From Podospora pseudocomata (Eukaryota > Ascomycota > Sordariomycetes > Sordariales > Podosporaceae): DNA of 64,000 bases. The translations under genes and the position numbers were made by a program. The DNA lies in assembly GCF_035222375.1 (NCBI RefSeq), contig NC_085891.1, positions 2,108,001 through 2,172,000 on the forward strand. Direction: 5' to 3'. Of the stretch, positions 45,983 through 56,350 are shown piece by piece (position 1 is the stretch's first letter; every line of letters begins with the position of its first letter). Below the pieces are notes generated by a model. It was not told the DNA's origin and searched no databases. It saw only the letters and a program-made list of their open reading frames with translations.

Positions 45983-47151
45983 TTAGCGCCTGAAACCTGG
46001 TCTCCGCTGAGGTGTCCGGTTTCTTTTGAGAAGAGCCTCCTTCGCGTTGAGAGACTGCTTCTTGGCCTTGGGCGCAAGTTTCTCGCTGCCTCGTTTTACC
46101 TCGACGCGATACACGGTAGATCCCACCCGTTGATCGCGAAGAAGCTTGGGTCCACGGAGAAGTGCAGCCACCTGGTCTACCTTTCTCCTCTTGTTGTTTG
46201 CGCCAGAATTATCTTCATGAGACTCATCGTCCTCGTCATCGGACTCCAAAAGGTCCAGAGGTAAAAGTTTAGGCACCTCCCGCTTCCTCTTTTCAACCGG
46301 AGCTGGCGTTGGCTCTTCCAGCTCATCCTCCGAGTCAGCTTCCACAACCGGCTTCTTGACCTGCTTTCTCTCCTTAGCCTGCTGCTTGAGGAACGCATCA
46401 CGCTCTTGTCTCTTCCGCTTTGCGGCAGCTTCTTGTCTGTGTATAAAGTTAGCAAGTCGAACATTCTGTAAAATTGAGGTGTGACATACTCTTCAACAGC
46501 TTTCGCAGCAGCTTCAGCAGCCTTGGTGGTCTGAGCTTCAGCAACGCGCGTCGAAACAGCCTCTGGGGCCTCGTCATCCGACTCGTCCTCTGATTCCTCC
46601 TCATCTTCTTCCTTGGCAGCTTCCTCCTTCGCAGTCTCGGCCTTGATCTGGAGCTCCAAGGGGTTTCTCCTTGGTGCCTCGCTGGGGGTGACAAAATCCT
46701 CCTGGTCACTGTCGTTGAATGTGATGTGTCTGCGCTCCATTGGTGTCTTAAAAACCTCGTGGCCGCTCTCCTCTCCGCTCTCATCATCACCGCTAGCCTT
46801 TTTCCGCAACAAGGATGATGATGGCAGTGGAATCTCAATGCTGACATGCTTGTGCTTAACTGAGCCAGTCCCCTTGGACCGGAGAGTCATTTTTGAGCTT
46901 AACGGTGTGGAGCTCATGTCTTGTTGTGGCTGATTCTCAGTCTTGTCTGTCTTGTACTTGATGCCGACGACCTTTAGGAGCGGTTGCTCATAATCACCTG
47001 TGTGAGCTGGCTTCTCCTGTGGCGCGTTTTCGACAGATGGGATTTGCTGAGGCTTAGTCTCGACCGTCTCTGGCTCAGAGTCTGATGATAACTCAATGAC
47101 ATCAGCCACAGGTTTGGCGGCCTGCTTGGTGTTGGTCGTTTCCCGTGCCAT
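45983..47151 (-). CDS. utp16: U3 snoRNA-associated protein 16 (Utp16/Bud21 family)
   Basis: Minus-strand exons are 47151..46490 and 46436..45983 (53-nt intron); the product is 371 aa. The start is the first ATG (MARETTNTKQ); the open frame continues upstream without one. The protein is highly charged and mostly disordered, with acidic runs (EEDEEESEDESDDE) and a Lys/Arg/Glu helix before and after the intron. The conserved end has KRRKVDQVAALLRGPKLLRD, RVGSTVYRVE and AKKQSLNAKEALLKR, typical of the Utp16 C-terminal domain. The family belongs to the SSU processome acting on pre-18S rRNA in the nucleolus. The N-terminal VIELSSDSEPE resembles a SUMO-interaction motif. The assignment rests on the C-terminal motif. 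Confidence 0.82.
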
Positions 47152-47649
47152 TTTCTTTTCAATGCCAAGATTGTGATTTTGAGTGGTGGCTGAAGTGAGT
47201 TTGACGTTGGCTGGGTTTATCTCAGAAGGTAAGTTTTCTGGCCGTCCAGGGTGGTTTGATCTGGAAATCAATCTCGTCAAAAGATGGGTGTATAAAAAGG
47301 CGAAACGTCGAGGGTGAGGTTGTTGCTGTTTATTGAAGGAATTAGTTCTTGGAAAGGAAGCAGACAGCCGTTCACACTCTAAACTTTTTTTCCTTTGCTC
47401 GCTGGCACCTGATTGGTCAGCTTTCTCCTGTCTGGTGGACCCACATTTCCGGACCCCTGCTTCATAACTAATGATGAACTTCTCAACACCACGACACAAC
47501 CACTGTTACTATTTGCAGCTCCTGTTGTGCTTGTCTCTCATTTTAAGAGATTTGGGTTGTTTTCCAATTTTTCTTGCTTACAATAGAATACAAGTTCTTC
47601 ATCACCACTACCTAAACTCACCAGCCCCATTGAAGCTCACTCACTCACC
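47152..47649. promoter_or_regulatory. Shared divergent promoter utp16 / TPR-like gene
   Basis: 498 bp separate the two start codons. No TATA box or known element is clear. Poly-pyrimidine sequence precedes both starts. Confidence 0.6.
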
Positions 47650-49045
47650 ATGGCTCTGCCCGTTACATCCATTATGATGCCACGAGCCTTTCTAGCAGCG
47701 GCAAGACCATTACAGCGGATACTAGTTGGGGCTTCTAGCCGGACACATATACCACCGCTTCCCAGACACCATACACAACAAGTTCGCCTGATTCGATACC
47801 GCCTAGCTAAGCGGGAGGATGCCAATCCAAAACTTCTTTTCACAGGCGAGGACATCCCTTCACTGGATGTATGGGATCGTTTAAGTGAAAGGGCGATCGC
47901 TCGACGGATTCCCCCAGAAATTACCTCTGAGCAGATGTATGAAGCGGTACGCTCATACTGTTCCATTGCAATTCACAATAACGACTCCTGGCAGCCAAGG
48001 TTACAAAGTGGTATGCATCTCAAGAGAAGAAGCTACAAGCAAATACTAACACCCCACCACAGAATTTGGAATCGAGCCCATCGTGCTTCATTACGCAGCC
48101 ATCAGCCTCTCGCCCCTAAGCGATCACAAACTATGCATCCACATGCTATCTACCGCCTCCTCCCTAGGCTACCACCCCTCCACCGTCTCCGTGATGTTCT
48201 TCCTCTCCCAAATAAGCGACTTCTTCAACGCCCGTCTCAAGCCACCCTTCCGCGACATCAGCGCCCGCTTCAGGCTCCTCTCCCGAACCAGCAGAGACCC
48301 CGACATCCTCACCGTCCAAGGCCTCATCGCTCTGCGAGAAGACGACCAAGACGCCGCGCTTCGTTTCTTCGAGCAGGCCGTCATCGCCGCTGAGAAGGGC
48401 ACCGGTATCCTGCCCCCCCTCGTACCAGGCGACTTCGTCTCCGATGGGGACACCAAGGAAGTCCCCGGCCGCCCCCTCCGGTTCTCCTACGAAAAGTCCT
48501 GCTACTACAACCTGGGTCGGCTCTACAGGAGAAAGGGTCAGACTGCAAAGGCACGCGATGCGTTCGTCATCGCCGCCGCAGACCTCCGACATATCCCCGC
48601 GCTTGTTGATCATGCGAGAATGGTAGAGTTGGGGCAAACAGCCGAGGAGAACAAGTACAGGGAGGTTTTGCTGGTATCAGGCGCCAAGATGGGCAACGTT
48701 AAGGCGTTCAGGCAGATGGTGGTGGATTTGTTGATCAAGTATGAGAATCCGGAGAAATACAGCCCCAAGGAGTTCAAGGAGGATCCTGTTGATGTGAGGG
48801 TGATCTGGGAGTGGTGCATTCTTACGCTGGGCCTTGGTCGGACAAGCGGCCCGTTCGCGTTTGCCGATAAGGACGAGTTTGAGCTGGTTCACAACGCTAT
48901 CAGGGGCAACCGGGCCAGGATGAGTCTGGTCGAGCAGGATGCAGAGACTGAGGAGGTGACATTGGCCATTTGGGTCTACCCTTCTAAAATAGCAAACTTG
49001 GGGAACCTTACCGGGGAACCTGAGAGATTTGATATCACAATATAA
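47650..49045 (+). CDS. Probable mitochondrial TPR/Sel1-like repeat protein
   Basis: Exons are 47650..48010 and 48063..49045 (52-nt intron, GTATGC...CACAG); the product is 447 aa. The first 55 residues are Arg/Ala/Pro-rich with no acidic residue (MMPRAFLAAARPLQRILVG), a good mitochondrial presequence. The body is helical and contains TPR-like pairs, for example LTVQGLIALREDDQDAALRF and YYNLGRLYRRKGQTAKARDA, where the small/large residue spacing of TPRs is clear. No catalytic motif is seen. The C-terminus (LAIWVYPSKIANLGNLTGEP) is not repeat-like. A scaffold or assembly role in the mitochondrion is inference from targeting and repeat type. I do not recognise a named family. Confidence 0.8.
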
Positions 49046-49200
49046 GTCTTACTACCTTCCACATCTGATGATGCCTTGTCTTTTTGCTTTCAATCTCTTT
49101 CATGTTCAACTCCAAACGCCATGCTTTGAAGACCACATCTCACCGGACAAGACATCGCCTCCGATCATAATCTGCCAGCAATTTTCATTTTCTCAACCAC

Positions 49201-50055
49201 TCAACACCTATCCCCACGGTCCTCATCATCAAAATCGTCCCGATCGCTTCCGCCTCTCCTCTCTGGGTACCTGTCCCGACTAATGCTCCGCTCCCTGTAC
49301 CTATCCCGGCCACCATCCCGCCCTTTCGGTATCTCCTGACTGACACTCCGCTCCCTATACCTGTCCCGGCTAACACTCCTCTCTCTATACCTCTCCCGAC
49401 TACCACTCCGCTCCCTATACCGCTCTCCACTCGGGCTCCTCTCCCGGTACCTCTCCCGACTATCCTCCCTTTCCCTCTCACCACCCCTCTCCTTCCTCCT
49501 CTCCCTCTCCCTCGGCGGAGCCCTATCTCTCACAGCCTCCTCCTCCTGTCTCACCACCCCCTCACCCATACCCCCTCTCTTCCTCTCCTCCTGCCTCCTC
49601 CAATGCCCCCCCTCCTCATAATCCTTACTAATTCTCAACGCCTGCCTCAACCGTTCACTCTCCTTCATCTTGGCATCTGCCAATTCATGAACCTGAAAAC
49701 TCTTGATATTCCTCCTCGGCCCTACCCCAGTCCCCCCTCCCTTCTCCGCCTCTTTCTTCAGTTTCTCTCTTAGCTCGTCACATTTCTCGTCGATTTGCTC
49801 CTCTGTCAATTCCCCTGCTTCTTCAAGTTCGTCGCGGAGAGCAAAGACCTTGACTTCAATCTGTCGTTTGCGGTCGTGGTCGAGGAGGCCTTGGTCGGGT
49901 TTGCGTTGGGTTTGGAGGGAGGAAGTTGGGGGAGGGGGGCGGGAGTAGGGGTTGAGGCGGGAGGATTGGTGGTGGTGGGGGTGGGCGAGGTTGCGCTGGA
50001 CGTAGCCTGATGTGCCTGAGCCGCGGGGAGTGGAGAGGCCTACGTTGTCGGACAT
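49201..50055 (-). CDS. cwc21: Pre-mRNA-splicing factor Cwc21
   Basis: A single exon encodes 284 aa. The N-terminus (MSDNVGLSTPRGSGTSGYVQ) is the signature of Cwc21 and of animal SRRM2 (SRm300). The cwf21 domain, a short helical pair, lies at about residues 58-105 (DRKRQIEVKVFALRDELEE, ITEEQ-like LTEEQIDEKCDELREKL). In yeast Cwc21 binds Prp8 and Snu114 at the catalytic centre of the spliceosome. The C-terminal 110 residues are RS/RE-rich and built from repeats of an 8-residue RYRERS-type unit, matched by a minisatellite in the DNA (about 49260-49450). The gene's 3' end is only 155 bp from the TPR-like gene's stop. Longer RS tail than in yeast. Confidence 0.92.
   Translation of the reverse strand: MSDNVGLSTPRGSGTSGYVQRNLAHPHHHQSSRLNPYSRPPPPTSSLQTQRKPDQGLLDHDRKRQIEVKVFALRDELEEAGELTEEQIDEKCDELREKLKKEAEKGGGTGVGPRRNIKSFQVHELADAKMKESERLRQALRISKDYEEGGHWRRQEERKRGGMGEGVVRQEEEAVRDRAPPRERERRKERGGEREREDSRERYRERSPSGERYRERSGSRERYRERSVSRDRYRERSVSQEIPKGRDGGRDRYRERSISRDRYPERRGGSDRDDFDDEDRGDRC
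49255..49450 (-). repeat. Coding minisatellite in cwc21 RS domain
   Basis: Imperfect tandem units of about 24-30 nt encode RDRYRERS/RERYRERS repeats, with SVS, SGS and SPS linkers. One unit has drifted to EIPKGRDGG. Copy number is likely to vary among strains. Confidence 0.7.
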
Positions 50056-50653
50056 TGTGAGGGTTGTGTTGGGTTGAGGTTGTTGGTTGAGAGAAGGGGG
50101 AAAGAGATGCGGCTCGAGACGCGACTTGGTGGTTGTGAAGGCGGTGAAGGCTTTCGAGAAAGATACTTTTGGGAATTATGAAAGGTTAAAGTCCCCGGTG
50201 AGTCGTGGGTAATTCCAAATTGAATCTGAGCTCCTCAGTATCGTATCTCAATTAGAAACGGTCGAGAGGATCGTTTGGTTGACGAAAAGGAGCTTTTCAG
50301 TCTCAAGCTGACGTTGAAAGCACCCTGAGCTTTGCGATCTTGGCGGCCGGCAGAAAACCGGCAGCGTTAGCGCGATGCGGGGCGCGTTGAGCACACCCCT
50401 GTCAATTGGCGATGTCATGTCAGTGACTCAACCCCACCATGTCCTATCAAAAAGTAAATGCGACTGAGGGGCAACCCATCTTTTGAGGACGCATTTGGAG
50501 ATTTGGAGAATCTCATGCATCTATGACTCTAACGAGTGACTTGATTTGACACTCGAAAGCTATAACATTGAACCCACAACCTTTCAACCATCAAACATTT
50601 TCAGGCCATTTTCTTCTGTCCACCCACGGCTGGTCTACTAAACAACCAACGTC
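50056..50653. promoter_or_regulatory. Shared divergent promoter cwc21 / cdc123
   Basis: 598 bp separate the two start codons. No clear TATA box is seen. Confidence 0.6.
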
Positions 50654-52037
50654 ATGCCCGCCATCGAAGGAAAGCCGGCGCAACCGGTCGCAAACCAGGA
50701 TGACGAAATCATCTTCCCTCCTGTCACCAGGGAACACATCCTTCACTGTTCTTACGATTACTGGTTCCCAAAGTTCGCATACCACACCATTAAAGCTGTC
50801 CAGGTTCCAGAAATTAACAACGGCGCCTAGATATCGCACATCCTGTATCCGTTCCGAAATCATCCCCCTCACCCCCGACTTCGTCTCCTACATCCACGAA
50901 GACGGCATAGTCCTAGCCGACGACCCCTCCTCCGATCCCAACCAGGAGCAAGACGAAGACGACGACTGGGAACCAACCAACCCCTCCTCCGACTTCCCAC
51001 CACCCCCCCGCGACCCCCGCGATGAATCCGGCTCCGAAGAAGACGACGATGACGAACCCACCACCGCCCGCCTTCCCCCAAACCAACGCTTCCCCGAACT
51101 CCACCAGAAAATCGAGAGCACCATCGCCCAACTCGGCGGCTCCGTAGCCCCCAAGCTCAACTGGTCCTCCCCACGAGATGCCACTTGGATCTCCCGGCAC
51201 CCCAACACAATAAAGTGCACCTCGGCCAACGACATTTACATCCTCCTCAAGTCCTCCTCTTTCATCTCGCACGACCTCGACCACGCCTTTGACGACTGCG
51301 CCCCTACTACCACCTCCCAGTCATTGCCACCATTTCAGCCCGTCTTGGTTCTGAGGAGTTACTTCAACATTTTGCCGTCGTTGGAATTCAGGTGTTTTGT
51401 CAAGGACAGAAACCTGGTGGCTATCACGCAGCGCGACCCGAACTACTACCCCTTTTTGAGGAGTCTGCGGCCGCATATTGTGTCTCGAATCAGGGAGTTG
51501 TTTACAAAGAGGTTGAAGTTTACGTTTCCGGAGGCGGACTTTTCGTTTGATGTTTATATTCCTGAGGCGTCCTACGATGATGAGGTCAATCGCTTAGGGA
51601 GGGCCAGGCTGATTGATATTAACCCCTGGGCTCCAAGGACGGATACTATTCTTTTTGGGTGGGATGAGTTGCTTGAGATTAATGTTAAAAGGCCGGTTAT
51701 TGGGGGGCCGATGTCGACGCAGGAGCAGGATGGGAGTGAGGTGGAGAGTGAAAGTGATGATGAGGATGGTGAGGAGGAGGATAGGCCGGAGTTGAGGTTG
51801 GTGGAGAAGGATGATCCGGCCGCGTATAACTTCTCGAGCCCGGCGTTTTCGGCGCATAAGTTGCCGAAGGATGTGGTGGATGCTAGTCAGGCTGGGGAGG
51901 GGGGGGGGATGAGGGAGTTGGCGGAGACTTTGAGGGAGTTTGAGAGGGGAAGGAGGGAGGGGGTTCAGCAGGGAGGGCAGGGGAGGGTGGAGGAGGTGAC
52001 GGACGAGCCGCGGGAGCAAGCAGGCGGGTCGGTGTAA
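50654..52037 (+). CDS. cdc123: eIF2 assembly factor Cdc123 (D123 family)
   Basis: Exons are 50654..50772 and 50831..52037; the product is 441 aa. Removing the 58-nt intron (donor GTTCGC, acceptor CCTAG) joins the N-terminal CSYDYWFPK to YRTSCIRSEIIPL, restoring the conserved D123 start; without splicing neither frame covers both. The family has an ATP-grasp fold and assembles eIF2 by loading gamma onto alpha-beta. Motifs visible: APKLNWSSPRDATWI, FISHDLDHAFDDC, LVLRSYFNILPSLEFRCFV, RNLVAITQRDPNYYPFL and ARLIDINPWAPRTDTILFGW with the metal/ATP-binding DINPW. An acidic insert (about 75-110) and an acidic C-terminal tail are typical of fungal members. The intron donor is off-consensus. Confidence 0.94.
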
Positions 52038-53020
52038 ATTTGAAGGGGAGTGGACGAGTTCAATCTTCTTTGATTTTCTACTTGAGGCACAATCACGAGG
52101 GTGAATGAAAAGTGGTGCAGTCGTCGACCCACAAAACTTCAGGTACATGTTCATTAGAACAAGGGCAGGGATCTTTTTGGGGGAAATTTTAGCGTGAAGA
52201 ATGTCAGGTCCCAGTCCAAAGACACGACAAATCGGGTCATTGACATATGTCACGCATTGCCCTCGCTATCAACATTTGATGCAGAGCGTTTTGGGAAATA
52301 TTTTAGCGTGAAAGAAGGAGATGTTCAGCCGATTATTCTCATGTCTCGGTCCCCTGTGGACAGAGAGGCTCAGAAGGTGTAAGATCTCGGGAGAGGAAGA
52401 CACACCCAAAGCTCAAGAAGCAGTGGAAACTATCAATCCAGCAAGGTAAGGCAACGGGCCCCAGAGAAATAGGTGAGTGAAACAAGAAGTCAAAAGAAGG
52501 GGGCCGAATTGAACCCAGAGGAGGATGTAGAATGCAACTCAGCAACAAAGGCTAGACACCAAAACGTTCAGCGAATAAGAACCGCATTACACCGGATTGG
52601 TTTGAGATATGGTTATCCCATTAGGAAGTATTTTAGCGTGAACGACGGAGATAGCCATCCAAGTCATCACAAATAGGTCATGATCGTAACACAGCATATG
52701 CAACGTTCCCACTGATAGTCCACAGACCCCATAACCTTCAACGCCAGTTGATCACTCCAGCTCATAAGAGAAACAGTCACTAGCTTTCAGGGCGTCTAAC
52801 GAACCATATCTTCAAACATACACCCTATTCAGCAGCAAAACTTCAGCACCTAACAACCCCCCCTACTAGCCAAGATACTTTAAGTTATTCTCCATCCATA
52901 AAGTCTTTACACATTATCCCACCCCCCTTATCATCTCTATCCTTCTCATCCCATCATATTCAACCCCCTTCCATATCTCTCACATCAGCCCCACAGTCTT
53001 GGACCTCCCGATTCCCTTCC
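52038..53020. other. Intergenic with diverged short repeats
   Basis: This lies between the stops of cdc123 (plus) and the GH16 gene (minus). It contains three diverged copies of a TTTTAGCGTGAA-centred repeat, then C-rich sequence toward 53020. No gene is called. Confidence 0.55.
52181..52672 (+). repeat. Three diverged copies of a TATTTTAGCGTGAA-centred repeat
   Basis: Copies are centred at 52191, 52305 and 52635. All three share TTTTAGCGTGAA, and copies two and three extend to TATTTTAGCGTGAAnGAnGGAGAT. The first and third also resemble each other further downstream (ACAAATCGGGTCATTGA versus ACAAATAGGTCATGA). Spacings are 114 and 330 bp, both multiples of three, and all read (Y/N)FSVK/N in one frame. 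Stops lie between copies, so this is not an intact gene. Confidence 0.6.
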
Positions 53021-54267
53021 CTAAAGCATAAACCAAACCACCACTCCCAACACTACCCACCCTGACAGCCTTTTCCTCCCCTCCCCCCTCCCCCCTTCAC
53101 TCCTCCAGACAGTCTGATTATTAGTCATGTTCCCCCTCTCCATAAAAAACCACTCCCCCGCCGTCCCATTAGTGGGCAACACATCCGGCACCATACAAAC
53201 CGCCCCCTCCACCCCAGGATACCTACACCTATTCTCCCAATCCCTCTGCCTCTCCTCCCTCGAACTATTAAAATACGCCTTGACATATCTCACCACCAAC
53301 CCAGCATCCCTCCCCGGCGGCCCCCCACTCCACAACCCATTCCCATTACTCCAATGCTGCAAAATCAAATGCCCCGCCGAGCTCGGCACCGCCTCCCCCT
53401 CAATCTTCCCTAACAACCCCCCATCCACATAAAAATATACCCTCCCAGGCAAATAATCAATCCTATACTCATGAAACCCTTCCGTCGGATCAAACGGTAA
53501 ATAAGCCTTGACAAAGTTCGACGTCGCCGCAGAATCATACCCATTCAACACCGCCTCCCTCGACTGCAAAACCAGATTAACCGGATAGCTATTGTTGCTC
53601 TTGTCAAAGTCCTTGGACAAAAACTCCATGTCGATTTCTTGCGTGTCGTTGAAATACTACATCATCATGTTGGTCAGTCCACAATTTCATCCCATGCTTC
53701 TCAATGTTTTCTTACCCAAAAAAAGGCCGAACAAGTCCCCCTCTCCTTCGTCATTTTCATCGAAGCCCTAAACGTGCCCCAGTACATGTCCAACCTCCTC
53801 GTATCAATCTCTGCCACAGGCACCATATCCTCTATCACACTCCCCCTCACCACCAACTTCAGCCCTCTATCCTCCTCCTCTTTCCCGGCAGCGTCCACAT
53901 TCTCCACGGCAAACATCTCCCCGTATTTTCCCCTTGCCCTTTGATCGCTCAGGTTGAATGCTTGACGAACCCAGTCCGTGTTGGCTGATATGGTGGCTTC
54001 TCCCTCGCCCTCGGGGACTAATTTTGTGAAGTCGGACTCGATGAGGTCGGTAAAGAGGGCATGGTGTTGTTGATGAGAAGGGGCGTGGGAGTTGGGGAGG
54101 AGCTCGCCTATGGTGGAGAGGTAGCCGCATTCGCAGTCTGCTAGGGCTAGGGGGGTGAGAATTAGAAGTGATAGCGTTGATGAGAGGGGAATGGTGTGGT
54201 GGTGGCGCGTGGTGAGGATGGTTGCGGTTGTTAGTAGGAGGGTGAGGACCCCTGCGAGAAAGGCCAT
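53021..54267 (-). CDS. Glycoside hydrolase family 16 (secreted or GPI-anchored glucanase/transglycosylase-like)
   Basis: Minus-strand exons are 54267..53716 and 53656..53021 (59-nt intron); the product is 395 aa. The start is the first ATG (MAFLAGVL). A hydrophobic N-terminus runs to LLILTPLALA, then DCECGY begins the mature protein, as in a group of fungal GH16 proteins. The beta-jelly-roll catalytic motif ExDxxE is intact (EIDMEF, about 190-195), just after the intron. Downstream are GFHEYRIDYLPGRVYFYVDG and LILQHWSNGNGLWSGGPP, also characteristic. Several N-glycosylation sequons are present (NDT, NGT, NQT). The C-terminus ends in a hydrophobic segment (LSGWVVLGVVVWFML), suggesting a GPI-attachment or tail-anchor signal. 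It probably acts on beta-glucan at the cell wall; exact substrate is not determinable. Two hydrophobic stretches precede DCECGY, so a signal anchor is possible. Confidence 0.88.
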
Positions 54268-56350
54268 CTTCGTTGCTGTCGTGGTTTGTTCCCTCTCCCT
54301 ATTCCCCCTTTGGCTATTGCTCTCCTGTCTATAGGCGTTGTGGATGCCGTCGCTTATCCAATCCACCCCAGACAAGCACTATCCTACCAGTAGGTGCGTA
54401 TCTCCTTCGGATATGACTTTCGATGCCGGCGTCCTGGCCTCGCTCATCAATCGTTGGCCTATTGTTGTCGTTGTTGTTGTCGTTGTTGTCGTCGTTGTCG
54501 GCGGCGGCGGCGGCGCGTGATCCCTACCCTGGGTGACAGAAAGCTGAACCAGGGGCGTGTAGATATCTCCCCACCGCACCATCCAGCTCAGACGAGAAAG
54601 TCGAAATCTCAATCTGATAGATCTCAAATCCCAGGACAAGCAAGGCCACAACCCAATAGAAAGTTGGGCCGACAAAACCGAGAACCAAGCAAGGAAAGAA
54701 ACTTGGGAGTGAAACAAGACAACGCAGCAGCACCCCTCGACAGGATCTCGTGCTTGAGCAACCTCAGACTGTTTGGCAGCCAAAGAACACACGGAGCTGC
54801 AAGGACCTAAACAATAACACACCCAGGTAGGAACGGTTCCCTACAAAGCAGGAGCAGTCCCCCACGCACCTCCCCTCGTCATCCCCATAGAAAATTCTGA
54901 CCCGTCATGGCACCTTCCTGTACTCCCAACTCTCCCAAAAACCAAGGCAGGTACCCGTTAGCACCCGTCAGCTCCTTCCACCCCCCAGTAGGTTCACATC
55001 AACCACCGGAGCGAAAACACGGATACTCGCAGCTGATGATATCAATGCCATCCATGCCAAGTCACATCCCCTTATCCCTCGCCACTTTGACTTCTCCGGT
55101 TCAGGTGAGAGCCATGATAGTCACGCAAACTCGGGGGCTGAAAGGAGAGCTGTGTTACCTATAACCCCCTCGTCACACCATGAACGCTCGGATCAAAGCT
55201 CCAATAAATACAAAGGGGACATGTCTCACTTCAAGGGAGTAGTGGTTGACAGAGTGATGAATATCTACTTTTTCCTATTGACATCATATGGACACTTGAA
55301 GAAAAAGAAACCCCCATCACAAAAGAAGGCAAGGATACCTGACAAAACACGCGAGGAAAAAAGACTGAAAGTAAAGTAGAGTAGAGTGAGTAGAGTGGAA
55401 AAAAGGCCTTTCAAATTGATGAATTCTTTTCATTCTTTTCCCGAGAAATAACCACCACCCACCCAGCCCTTGTTCAGTAGGCATTCTGTGCCACTAATGG
55501 AGAGCTTCCCCAAGCAAAAAGACAGAAAATCAACGCTCAAGGAAAAGAAACAACCGCAACGCAAAACCCAAGATTAAGTTCAAAGCCCATCCGCCTTTCC
55601 TCCCTTCCCTTCCCTCCTTCCTATGCCTCCCGTTCCCTCTTGCGAATTCCCTCTCCCATCACCTTGCCGCCGCCCGTCCTTATATCCCTCCCTCCTTTCG
55701 TCCGTACATATCTAGTACAGGGAGTAAAAACAGATGGGACAAAAATGTCAAGGAAAAAACTAGCTAGGAAACAGACATTAGATAGCGAGAAAAACTTGGG
55801 AGAAAAAAAAAAGAAACGATATATCGAACAAGGTATCCGAAACGCAGAACGGAAAAAGAAAGAAAAACGAAAAACGACTAAACTAACTGAACAGTAATAA
55901 AAGAAAACGACTAAAATCAACCGCAGTGAAGGCAGATTAAAAGTGGTAAAAGGTGTTAATGAAACACGGAGAAGACAAATTCCCTCCACATGGACCAGCC
56001 AACAGTGACAGATATTAGGTTTGCGGGACCGATGGCCCTCCCACTGGACCAATGTGCGAAACCGTACCCTGCCCACCCATATTGCTTAGACCATGACGAT
56101 GCAGACGCGAAATGCAGCAGCAACCCGAAGGATGACAAGTGGAAAAACACCCAACCCCGCCGCGCCGAGTCCCATACCCAGCGATGTTTGTTGTGTAAAG
56201 GAGATGCAAGGAAAAAAAGGAAAAAAAGAGGACCATCGCGAAAAACCGACAAAGAGGTATATGCCCGGAAACCCCACCGCCTATTACTGAGTAGAGCGAG
56301 AAAAAGGAAGGAAAGACAAAGCAGAAAAATGTCGTCAGGACGTCGTGGTC
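54268..56350. other. Intergenic: GH16 promoter and downstream region of the C2H2 factor
   Basis: About 2.1 kb. The GTT/GTC/GGC triplet tract at 54462 lies about 200 bp upstream of the GH16 start. The region from 55190 to 56340 is A-rich on the plus strand and may hold a long 3' UTR of the C2H2 gene. No gene is seen. Confidence 0.5.
54462..54515. repeat. Trinucleotide tract (TTG/TCG then GCG)
   Basis: About twelve TTG or TCG triplets are followed by six GGC triplets. Not in a called gene; lies upstream of the GH16 gene. Confidence 0.85.

Noticed and set aside
50798-50830. Donor GTCCAG for the cdc123 intron
   Set aside because: Would give a 33-nt intron and the wrong frame; the GTTCGC donor at 50773 restores WFPKYR and the D123 frame.
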